From Pseudoscleropodium purum (lineage: Eukaryota > Streptophyta > Bryopsida > Hypnales > Brachytheciaceae): a DNA stretch of 64,000 bases. Under the pieces are notes generated by a model. It made no database searches and was not told the DNA's origin. It saw nothing but the letters and a program-made list of their open reading frames with translations. Location of the stretch: positions 44,320,243-44,384,242 of the forward strand of contig OZ017796.1 of the NCBI GenBank assembly GCA_963969395.1. The letters are read 5' to 3'. Within the stretch, counting starts at the first letter, position 1; each line of letters opens with the position of its first letter. Positions 27,001 to 37,036 of this stretch are shown piece by piece. The position numbers were made by a program, and so were the translations under genes.

Positions 27001-27836
27001 GCATAGCCATTGATGAGGTGGAATCGGAATATCAATCATATACAAACTGAGACCAGCTCAGATGAGTAATATCTCGGTGGAAAATCTCTCGCAACAAATT
27101 GGAATCTGAATGCAGGCGACATAAAAAAAACAGGACATGACATCCTGCTATTTCAAGAGCCAGCATTCATCTGCGAGTGCCAGCAACAGTAAACTTCGAA
27201 GCTTAAAAAAATGTGGTGACGAGTTCGCCAGTTCTATTCCCAGAACTGACCTTCGAGGACACTTGAAGCCACTACGATGAACACATAGTTCACTGTGAAA
27301 GTCGGCTTGAAATATACTTAGATACCACTGAAAACCAAAGACTACGAGACTGCGAAGCGCTACAAGTGTCAAGTGCACGATACTCAAAACTCTAGAACTT
27401 TGGCCCTCGCATACTACAGTGCCTCTAGTACGAGCTACTAGTCGATTTGCTCGAAAAAAATGCGCATTTACTCATCGATCAATAAAAAACGCTGCAACAA
27501 TAGTCTCGATTTTCTCACGGTAAGGTGGTCATAAACTGTTATCAAAATCTTATACGCTCCACGGTTCCACAACAAAAGAATTCTGTTCCGGGCGTTCGCC
27601 AGAAAAAAAAAGCTGTGACTGACATCATCTTTGGTCTCAAACACAAACACGCTAAAGTGTAGGCATTGACATGGAGAAGAGGAAGACATCGACACTTTGC
27701 ATCGGCCAACTAAGCGTATAAATAATGAAATTCTACATGAAGAAGAAATGGGAATAGAAGTAACAGTACCTGGGTCCATGGTTACTGCTGGAGCGTAGCC
27801 CGAGACCGAAAGCCTCGCTGGAGGACTAGAGTACAT
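21050..27836 (-). CDS. ARF: Auxin response factor, class A (ARF5/6/7/8-like, Q-rich)
   Basis: This is a nuclear transcription factor that binds auxin response elements through its B3 domain and pairs with Aux/IAA or other ARFs through PB1. Exons (minus strand, 5' to 3'): 27770-27836, 26879-26991, 26161-26259, 25833-25892, 25489-25635, 25240-25324, 24874-24964, 24453-24617, 24100-24222, 23868-23943, 23591-23726, 22760-23352, 21935-22399, 21552-21742 and 21050-21248. All phases agree and give 869 residues. Dimerisation region [17 protein letters not shown] starts near residue 27. B3 spans about 132-235 ([25 protein letters not shown]). The ARF ancillary domain is about 257-345. The middle region (395-735) is rich in Gln and Ser, typical of activators. 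PB1 spans about 736-830 with Lys743 on the basic face and the acidic DNEND...GDDPWE motif (790-804). The start ATG follows an in-frame TAG with no other ATG between. I did not see a miR167 target site. Confidence 0.95.
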
Positions 27837-28860
27837 AGTAAGATGCCGAAATAGTCTCTTACAGAATCGGCACTATATGGAAAAACGAACGCAGAACGCA
27901 TGCGAAACTAAAGATCGAGGCGAAGGACTTTGTTGTCTTCTCTGGAAAACGATGACCGTGACTACCTTTGATCCATTGTGTGCATCATCTCCATTCGTGA
28001 ACTGCAATGTCCGCTTCAGACTCGTCGCATTACTACTGTGACAAGTCTGAAAACTCCCTTCTAAGAATGTTTGTTTCTTTGAAACAGTATGCCATAGCTG
28101 AAGTCTAAAGGTCACTTCTACTCTTGCTACACCTCCAAGCTAGCAGTACTTCTTGAAGCCAGTACGAGCACAACCAAATAGCATCGCTTCAAAGTTCTTG
28201 AGAGGATTCAGGTTTCTGTCTTTCAGTAACTCTAAGACTGCCGTCTGCTCGACTACACCGACAGTGTGCCTAAAAGAAAGACGACTGTCTCACGCTTCCA
28301 AGATGCTCCACTCTCCATGTCGTCTTCTTGTCCCCTTCAAACAACGAGCATGAGCCAGACGATGACGAAATTGGAGTGCAAAGCAAAACTCAAAACCATA
28401 TACACCGTTGATCGAACGAGCTTCAGCTATGTCGACTGCTACCTACCCCGTCTCCTTCTCCCAAAGGTTCAAGTTACACTACAAGCAGATTCCGGAGTGT
28501 AAAGAGCGCTTGGAACACCAATTCTGAAATCCAAATTACAAAATCCTCGCTCCTAATTCCTTCACCAAGGTGCGAAGCTCAAACCAAATCCACATCCGAT
28601 CCGCAACAGTCTTCACGATCTACAAGAAAATCCAGAACACCAAAACGCCACAGAGCAACCCTGAGCCGACGAAAATTTGAGCGCGAAGTGCGCCATTAAT
28701 CCGCACCTGTTCCAATAAACAAGCCAGCCACACAAGACTTCGTCGCACTCACTGCCTCGAGAATCTCTCCTGTCTGCTCTCCGTCGCACACCTTCTCCTG
28801 CTCTCTCTCTCTCTCACACACTCACTCACTCACTCACTCAATCCTTCCTTCACGCTCTCT

Positions 28861-28891
<31 letters not shown>

Positions 28892-28960
28892 CATCCCTCC
28901 TCTCAGTCCACAGCGGAGTGAAGCCACGAAAGAAAAGAGATGCTGACTCAGAGTGAAGTG
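27837..28960 (-). promoter_or_regulatory. ARF 5' leader and proximal promoter with GA-repeat tract
   Basis: On the ARF sense strand this region carries GA repeats (TC runs on the + strand at about 28802-28815 and 28862-28891) and a TGAG repeat (+ strand CACT units at about 28817-28841). Such GA tracts are common near plant transcription starts and in leaders. A minus-strand open frame of 80 codons at 27873-28115 ends 36 bases before the ARF start codon. It would be an upstream ORF if the leader is unspliced. The start site itself cannot be fixed. Confidence 0.5.
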
Positions 28961-29915
28961 ATTAACGGCGAGCAAGACACGGACAAGAAGACAGCGGAGT
29001 AAGAGGCCTTTCCGGGAATTCTTTTACTGGAACTGACGAAAGAAAGAGAATGAAGAGAGCATGATTCTTTTCTTCGGCTTGCCAGCAGCATCCATCGTCA
29101 TCGCATGCATCTGAGAGTGCGGACGGATGCTTCCGCGCCTCCAGAGTCCTGCCGGATCGGATGCTGATCCAATGAACCTCCCCCGTAGTAGAGTAGCCTG
29201 CTCCTGAGAGAGGCGAGAGCATCTGGGAGCTAAAGAACAAATCTCCATAGCCAGGCAGGGCTATTAAAAAAACTACAAAAATTACGCGAAAAGGAGCCGC
29301 ACCTACTGAGTACTGACTGAAGCCCGCGTTTAGGAGAGAGACTGCTAGTCCGAACGTGGAGTGTCCTTCACATCCATTCTCGTTACAGTGAATTCATCCT
29401 GTCACGTCCATTCTATCGTAAACCACCAAAGTGGGGGATCTATTAAATATACTTCCAATGGGATGCTTGCATCAGGTATATATGAAGAGAGCCTGTTTAG
29501 GCATAAGATTGTACAAGGATTTTAGGAAAATATAATGAAGGCATCCATAACCAATCAAATAAGCAATTTTGGACAATTTTGGACATGATCTAGAATAGTG
29601 TAATGCAAAGCAAATATTTTCCAAGGTGCAATGATAGAAACGATGAGGATTGCAAAAACTTTGTTAATTTATCTACTTGAGTTGAAATTTCTATGAATAT
29701 TAAAAGGAAAAAGTTGATCTGGGACCATGTCCAATGCCTAAAGTCATCCCATTACAATCATTCATTAATTGATTTTGCACTCATTACTTCCTACTATTGT
29801 ACTCACTACTTTGGGACATGTATTATAACCTTCCTAGTTCAAATGTGAAAAGGAAAAATAAAAACATTCCAAGCTTTAGTTAGAAATTTGTTTCAACCTT
29901 GGTTGGAAATAACTA
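28961..29915. other. Distal ARF promoter and intergenic DNA
   Basis: Up to about 29300 the sequence remains GC-richer and probably belongs to the ARF promoter or leader; the minus-strand open frame at 28962-29240 has no known domain. After 29400 the sequence is AT-rich intergenic DNA. Confidence 0.4.
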
Positions 29916-30396
29916 AGGTAAAACAACCCATCATAGTCAGAATTGCTAGTTTGCCCTCATGCCATGGCTGAACTTTTAAAATCCCCCCCTCCCCCCCCCC
30001 CAAACACACACATATTGACAAGTGTGAGAAATAGCAACAACAATTGAAATTATATTTTTTCAATAAAGTATGAATTTGCTATGATTTCTTAAAGTGTTCT
30101 ACCCAAAACAATCTATAGACTCCTCCAAAACCAACAAAACTTGTATCCATAATGCTCACCTTCTTCACTTAAAGAAGTCAAAATATTTTAAACTTAGAGG
30201 GCCTTAAAAAAATCATTTTCTTCAATGATTTACACTAAAAAAGCTAGGTGTTCTTAATGGGGCCACTAATCACTCCAATAGTGTTAGGTGAAACATTGAT
30301 GGTGGCCCAAAATTTCATAAACTGATAATAACCATTATAGGATCATCTCTTAGCTGTCCATCATAGGGGATTTGACCATGATGGGTTGTTCTACCT
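29916..30396 (+). mobile_element. Family F MITE-like element, copy F1
   Basis: Terminal inverted repeats: 29916-29939 (AGGTAAAACAACCCATCAT then A/G GTCA) and 30373-30396 match at 22 of 24 bases when one is reversed. A run of Cs lies inside at about 29983-30000. Related ends occur at 14723 (reverse), 37455, 61779 and 62019. No target duplication is clear and there is no coding capacity. Confidence 0.65.
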
Positions 30397-30760
30397 CATA
30401 CCCTATCAATTAGGTATGGGTCTCTATTTGAGAATGGGTGGTCCTACCTTGTAGATTTTTAAGATTGATTCAAATTGTTGGAATATTATGTTTGGTAAGA
30501 GACTTTTGAAAATTACTTATGAAAGAATACTTGGTTGTGTATTGAAGAAGAGATTGTTCTTCAATTCAATCCTACCATCTCATCTTAGAAGATTGATAAT
30601 ATAAATACCTTAGGTGAAATATTGAATTAGTTCAAATTCTCTTTTAATATCCAATTCTAATTCACGTTAGTATTAGATGAAACTGATCAAGAAGCATTGA
30701 TCTCAAGTTTTCCAACCCAACTCGTATTGATCAATTTTCCTTGAAAGCCAAGTAAAAGTT

Positions 30761-31008
30761 TTGGGAGTGTTAACATGTGAGCATAGAATCTATGAGCCCA
30801 TGAGCTTAGGAATCTATATGATAAATACCTTCTATGGTTATAGGTGTTTATGTTATAGGTACCTATATTATAGACTCTTTCCATGTTAGTGTAACTATGT
30901 CATAAGTACATATGTTATTAACACCTTCAAATGGTTGTAGGTATAAACCTACAACTAGGTTCAATACTCATAAGCTCACATCTCTACGCTCACATACTAG
31001 CATTGTTG
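30761..31008. mobile_element. Family G 248-bp Mutator-like MITE, copy G1
   Basis: The element is flanked by a perfect 9-bp target duplication GTAAAAGTT at 30752-30760 and 31009-31017. Its ends are inverted: the left contains TAACATGTGAGC and the reverse complement of the right contains TAGTATGTGAGC. The copy at 48360-48607 has the same length (248 bp), the same TGTGAGC ends and its own different 9-bp duplication. Nine-base duplications are the hallmark of Mutator-like elements. It carries no gene and must rely on a transposase elsewhere. Confidence 0.85.
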
Positions 31009-31032
31009 GTAAAAGTTGCATTCAATCTACTA

Positions 31033-31850
31033 TTAACCCATAAAGCTCCATTGACCCTAGAGGGGACAAAATAGATCTCTAGCAACTTCCTATGAGCTCA
31101 ATTTTTGGCATAATTTTTTGATTTTTTTTTGTAAGATAGAAGGAAATATTAACTTTGGGAAATTTTATTTTTATTTCAATTGATGCCTAAGATCAAAAAT
31201 TATAATACAATAAGCCCAAATTTCAACTCAGTAGGCAACAGAAGAAATCTTTATAAACTTCAAATAAAAATTCTAAAAACTTGTTTTTAATGGATTGTAT
31301 TTTTGTCAATATGAAAAGCTTTGACTCATTCTATTTGGATTTGTGATGTGAAACATGTACATCATCTAGTTTTTTGAGCAATTATAGTGTCTTTTTGAAT
31401 AAATAACATATAGGATTTGTTCTTAAACTCAATTTTCACATTTTTCTAAAGTTTCACAAGATTAACTTTGATTATTTTAATTTCCTATTAGAGCTATTAA
31501 CCATTTAGTTTCTCCATCTATCTTGTACCTACTTCTACTTAACATCTTTTTTAAGAATCTCATTTCAATTATTCATGATAAAAAAAATTAGTCCAAATTT
31601 TTTTAGTGCGAAAATTTTCAATTATAAGGATTCAAAATCTTGTAGACCACTTTGCCATGGTGCCAAAAGAATATGTTTTCTTTACTTTGAATGCACTTAT
31701 CTTGTAATATGTGGTCAAAGTTTCTGAAATTTCTTTCATAAATTTTTATATTGCAAGATCCTACATTTAGATATGCAAAATATCATATTTCAAACTTTTA
31801 TTCTTTGCACAAAAAATGGCATTGCTTTGAGGGATTTTTAACAAGAGAAA
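31033..31850 (+). mobile_element. Family C TTAA-flanked element, copy C2, right end decayed
   Basis: It starts TTAACCCATAAAGCTCCATT (31033-31052) and follows copy C1 (50407) through the CAATTGATGCCTAAGA region to the block around ATGGCATTGCTTTGAG near 31815. The right terminus is no longer clear, so the end is approximate. Confidence 0.55.
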
Positions 31851-31900
31851 GGTTGTTGGGCTTTGGGAGTTGGAACATATTTTTTCATATTCTTATAGAA

Positions 31901-32330
31901 TTATCTCCTAAAGGATTTTGACTATGTTTTCACCAAAAATGCTTCAAAACTACCATTTCCAAATACAAGATATTAGCATTTCAATTGACAAAAATCCATT
32001 TTTTGGCCCTACAAAAAAAGAGTCCATTGCACTTCACAAGTTCACATTTGTATGGAAAAATGTTCCAACTAGTGTTGCTTCTTTGGATTCATTTTTCAAG
32101 GCAAATTGGTTATATGCTTGAAAAAAAATTCAAATCATTTGAAATTATGCAACATATAGGAAAAAATTAGAAATAGAAAGAAGTAGAGAATGATTCAAAA
32201 TACTAAATTGTTAAGAATTTATTTAAAGAATTGAAAAATTCCAATCTCAACGATTGTAATGTTTTAATAAATAATCTACACCTAATTTTCATAAATTTTG
32301 ATTTTGAATTTATAATATAGTTTTTGTTGA
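31901..32330 (+). mobile_element. Family A element, copy A2, truncated
   Basis: The left end is TTATCTCCTAAAGGATTTTG, a decayed TTAA terminus, followed by GACTATGTTTTCACC as in other A copies. It follows A1 and A3 through the ATATAGGAAAAAATTAG block near 32155 and the TGTAATGTTTTAATAAATAA block near 32255. Homology then stops, so the right part is missing. Confidence 0.6.
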
Positions 32331-34480
32331 AAATAGATTTTGAATCCATCTTCATTCAATCTTTACATATCATTATTCTAAAATGGTAGTTGATGCCTTT
32401 GGTGGTCATGTTTGAAAAAAAATCTATTCACTAACATAGTGAAATAACTATTGAAGAAGACCATTTGCAATTGGCGTCAATCGCTAATTTAGTATAGTCA
32501 TTTGCTTGAAGTGTTTGATCCTTCAACGCATGATGCCACTTAATCTTCTCTAATTTACATGTTGGTTGAATTTTCATTATTAGACTACTACCCCCAAATG
32601 GACTTGACTTTATAATTAACATGAATTTTTTGTCTTGCTAAATGTTATGCTATTTTTTATTGTAATTATTGCGCATTGAATAAAATAGTCAGGTTTTCAT
32701 TTCAATGAATGATATTGTCTCTCATGTATATCTTGCATTTTCTCATTCTTGAGGGTCAATTTTTCTTCTTTGATATTCATTTTTCTTTTATAAAATTTAT
32801 TTTTTAGTACAAAATTCTACACATCTCTAAATTAAGCAAATTGATTGAATTATTCCTAATGATTCAAAGTATGTTATCAATAAACTTATTTTATAGTTTT
32901 AGTTTAATTTTTCTTCATTCATAACAACAAAATGAATCTAAAATAAAACTATTCTAGATTGCCTATATTGAAGCATGCATTTGAAACATTAAAGCATACA
33001 TTTGAGACATTGAGAATGACAAAAACATAATTGAAAAAAATATATAGATTTATAGATGTTCAAAGTCAAATGGAATCCTTCTACATTTGAAATTTGAAAT
33101 TTGAAATAAGTTATATCTCATTACATATTAGCCATTTTTACATGATACAAATGAATTATGAAACATTATATTTTTAAACATTGGTCCATTTGAATTAAAT
33201 TTGGATACAAAGATGTAGGTGCCCTCTTTGATGATACGTTATCCAAAAATTGAAGTATTAGATGACCATCCAATTATCTTTTGTTAAATGACCTATGATA
33301 GTAAGTCAAGTATTGCTATCAACAATCTAGTATTTAATTATTATGGTGTAGGTGTATTGGTCAAAGTAATCAGAAAGACAAGAAGAAAATCAACAAAAAA
33401 TTATATTTATGGCAAAAATTGGAGCATGAAAAATGATTAATTGGTTAGCTCACTGTGCATCACAAAAAATGATTACACTGTAAATAGTTGGCCTAGAAGA
33501 TGTCTTTGTAATACTACTTTTCAAATAGAATGTTAGCTCATATGTGTCAAGTAAAAACAATGTTCAAATCTTATTTGGGGATAAATTACTAAAGAGCCAA
33601 GTTATTAAGGGGGGAAATGAAAACTTACCAATATATGATGACCATGTTCAAAAGAAAATCATCTTCAAATACATAGAGAAAGATCAACAATGTTCAATAG
33701 AAGGTAGAGTCTAAGCATGTGAAGATGTAAACAACTGGACTAGCTAGAGACTGCACAACAAATATAAATATTGTGGTTTATTGATTTTAGAGTATTAGAA
33801 AGCTAGTTGGCATCTCTATTGAACAAGCATGGGAGTTTAATGACAACAAAAAATGAATGTAGTACACAACTTATGGAACAAAATATTGAGATTAGAGGGC
33901 CAAATACATGTTGGTCACAAGAGTACAAATCATTTATGAACTAGGAGATGATGAAAGTGAATCATTGTACTCATGACTTTTACCAATTGGACATGGCTTT
34001 TAGTTTTGTTCCAAATCAATTGAAATCAATAGGGGAAGTCACAATTTTAAAGGATCTCCCTTCTCCAAACTTAGTGAAAGTCTAATGTGGCAACAAATCA
34101 TTGGATAACTAAACTTGTTTGCACTTCTTCTCTACTAAAAATGGTGAATAGAGGAATTCAAGAAATTTATTGAATGAACTATGACTCCCCCTAAAACTTT
34201 ATTTGGTTTTGTTGGCCCTTATTTTCTTAGCCCTTTAATGATGCAACGGATTTGTATGGAAATCATCTATTTTGATACTGTGTGCATTTTGGAATTTAGA
34301 AATTGAAAAAACACTCATTTGAAGTTAAGCTGTTGTAGAATACCCTTTTTCTACAAAATTTGGAGAATGAATAGTTGCACTTCTATCCTACACAACAACA
34401 TTCTCTATCATTCATTGACCATAAAATAGCCTCAACTAAACGTTGTTTATGGATTAATACCATCACTCACTAAGGGAAAT
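32331..34480. other. AT-rich intergenic DNA, no gene seen
   Basis: No open frame longer than about 65 codons and no recognisable domain. Parts read like heavily mutated former coding DNA (about 33600-34200), but I cannot assign it. A long C run lies at about 34482-34500. Confidence 0.5.
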
Positions 34481-34516
34481 ACTCCCCCCCCCCCCCCCCC
34501 TATCTTAAGGTTGTTG

Positions 34517-34705
34517 CAATACTGTTTCAATATTTTCCTAGTTTAGTATCGAAAGTGTATTGTTCCAGTACAAAAGGAATACTACAACAATGTAGTTTTA
34601 GTAGAAACAATGCATTTCCATTGAAACTACATTGTTACGGTACTGCTTTTGTATTGGAACAATATAATTTCAATATTAAACTGCAAAACCATTGAAACAA
34701 TATTG
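34517..34705. repeat. 189-bp imperfect long hairpin (foldback element)
   Basis: The outer arm beginning CAATACTGTTTCAATA at 34517 pairs with the arm ending at 34705. The inner arm ATTGTTCCAGTACAAAAG near 34559 pairs with the stretch ending near 34660. The two arms run almost the full length, with a short loop around 34610-34622. It could be a foldback MITE or a small-RNA hairpin source. No target duplication is clear. Confidence 0.7.
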
Positions 34706-35159
34706 TTTCAATAACATGGTAATTTCTTGATGCATATACTAGATATATATGGAGTATTTATTTTCTTCAAATTCCATTTTCATCCAATTATAGTCAAACC
34801 ATCCATAACCAATCAAATAAGCATTTCTAGATATGATCTAGACTAGTTCAAAATGAAACAAATATTTTCAGAGGCCAAAGGATAGAAATGATGGGTATTG
34901 CAAAAGTTTTAGTAATTTTATCACTTGAAGTATAGTTATTATAAATTTTGAAAGGCAAAAAGTGTGCAAGACCCATTGCCAATCTCTAAATCCTTCCAAT
35001 TCCAATTGTTCAAAAACTATTGTCTTACTCAATGCTTTTTGCTTTTATACTCACTACTTTGGGACATATGTCATGAATCTATTAGTCCTAATTTTGAAAA
35101 GGAGAAAGAAAATAAATTCTAGGTATGGTTGAAAATAAGTCAGTCTATAAGTTGATTAT

Positions 35160-35678
35160 TAGGCCCTAATCAGGAATGGGTGACTCTACCTCAATTCCTA
35201 TAGTAAATCCCACTTTGTCTTTCCACTCGCACTCCACAGTCATTTGAATAATGTACCCCCTGCCCCACCCTTTGTGCACTTTTTTATTAATGGTCGGAAA
35301 CATATTGATTTTAGCCTTCCGTGGATGGAGAATTAGGGCCGCTTTATACATGGGCCCAAGGTTGAGAGTTTGTTGGCCTCTACCAATTAAATTTTAGAAA
35401 ACTCCAACTTTGGCTTCTCGACCCTTCACATAAGGCGGTACAATCCAAAGTCTGTCACCCTCCAAAATGCCTACATGAAAGCCCAAGTTCCTACATGGCA
35501 ATGGCCTCACGACAGACTCTCGACCAAAGTTTGGGTTGCCACTTTGTGGCAATCCAAACTTTGGTCGAGAGTCCATCAAATTGTTCATTTATTGCCCATT
35601 TCTTTGGACTCTCACCCAAAGTTTGGCCATGAACTCCCATAGCCTCTCGACTTGGTCGGCCCATATGTGAATCGCCCC

Positions 35679-35719
<41 letters not shown>

Positions 35720-36270
35720 ATCATCCCCACCCCCCCAGCAAGCCAACCAAACTCATAGAATGTTTCGGCCCCTACCCGGCATTAACTTGACACAGCCCAT
35801 AAATAAATACAAGCCCCCATTCAGGGCTCACTAACATCAGTTCCTTTTCCCTTGGCTTATTATTAAAAAAAACTCCGTCCCTCCCTGAGAGGAATGTGAA
35901 GCTGAAATCCCGGCCTGCCTGCTTCCAAATTCTTCCGTCCCAAAAGGTCCACGAGGTAACTTAAGCCGGTTCAGGTCCTAGTTGGCAGCCAATGACGGCT
36001 CCTCACCTTTTCCCAACACTGGCCCGGTTTAAGGGTTTAGGGTTTGGGGATGGAGGCCCACCCTGGGATGTTTCCATGCCCCATCCATCCACTGCATCCA
36101 CGCATCCATCCTTGTCTGTGAAGGATTTAGCGTGTGGAAGGTCGGAAGCAGGAGAAGAGTGGAGCCGCCATTCCGGAAGCGTAAAATCTGGATTGGAATT
36201 AACCCCTAAATGCCGGACCAAGCCTTTTCAAGTGCGTTTTGACTATGAAAAAAAGATCATGGGCTTATAA
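35160..36270. other. GC-richer island with TA microsatellite, no identified gene
   Basis: This block is more GC-rich than its surroundings and contains the hairpin at 35515-35573 and a TA run at about 35685-35718. Open frames on both strands at 35992-36270 overlap one another and show no domain. It may be a decayed gene promoter or element. Confidence 0.35.
35515..35573. repeat. Near-perfect 28-bp inverted repeat with a 3-base loop
   Basis: Arms 35515-35542 and 35546-35573 match at 27 of 28 positions, and the single difference would form a G-U pair in RNA. The loop is TTT (35543-35545). Related shorter pieces (CTCTCACCCAAAGTTTGG near 35609, CCAACTTTGG near 35404) lie nearby, so the hairpin is the core of a larger local repeat. 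Confidence 0.9.
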
Positions 36271-36779
36271 TTATCTTCAATGAAGGATTTTTTTTTTTTT
36301 TTTAATTTTCAAAATCTAACCATATAGATGTTTAAAGAGCTTACTTATTAGTATGCATACCAATTTTGAGTGTAGAATTGTATAAAAGTTGTGAGATTAT
36401 AGGAAGTGAAATGTAAATTTTTTTTATTTTTAATATATTGCCCTTCTCCACAATGTTTCAAAAATTTGCACATAAATTTTTTGGGGGGATTGGAGGTGAT
36501 ATGAACAACTACTAATTGTGTTAGCACACTAAAATGCACTTTCAAAAAAATTAATTTCACATGAAAAGCCATTAAATTTATTACACAATCCACCTTGCAA
36601 TTGTTGACATGCAATTTAAAAAAAAGTATAAATCACAAATAACTCTAAATCAACACTTGCGTGTTTAAATTTTCAATGGTGAAAATCATGAAAACACCTT
36701 ACTCTTTCCATTGGGACCATTTTCAAAGCAAATGGATTAGAACAAGTTTTTAGATCTCAAATCAAGTGAATTGACAAAC

Positions 36780-37036
36780 TTTGCTCAGAGTTAGGAAAAT
36801 GAAGCAAAATTAGCAAGCTTTACTCCTCTACTATTGAGTATATATATATGGCTTTGAAGACCTCTCAACAATCAAATATGTACCTTTTTACTAAAAAATG
36901 AAAGTTTTTAGTAGTTAACCCTAAAAATTGCCTGAATTTTTTTTTAAAACAATCAAAGCAATTTAACTACCCACACCAAAATGAGCCTGAAATTTTTGAG
37001 CGACTTTCTATAGTCACCCAGGTAGTTAGGGGTTAA
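36780..37036 (+). mobile_element. Family B TTAA-ended element, copy B1 (left end not defined)
   Basis: The right end is GTAGTTAGGGGTTAA, with TTAA at 37033-37036. Upstream it aligns with the reverse complement of 57816-58106 through AAAATTAGCAAG(C/T)TTTACTC and AACTACCCACAC or AACTGCCCACAC. The left boundary is an estimate. Confidence 0.5.

Noticed and set aside
34482..34500. C run as a regulatory or G-quadruplex element
   Set aside because: A simple homopolymer next to repeats; no grouped G-tract pattern beyond the run itself.
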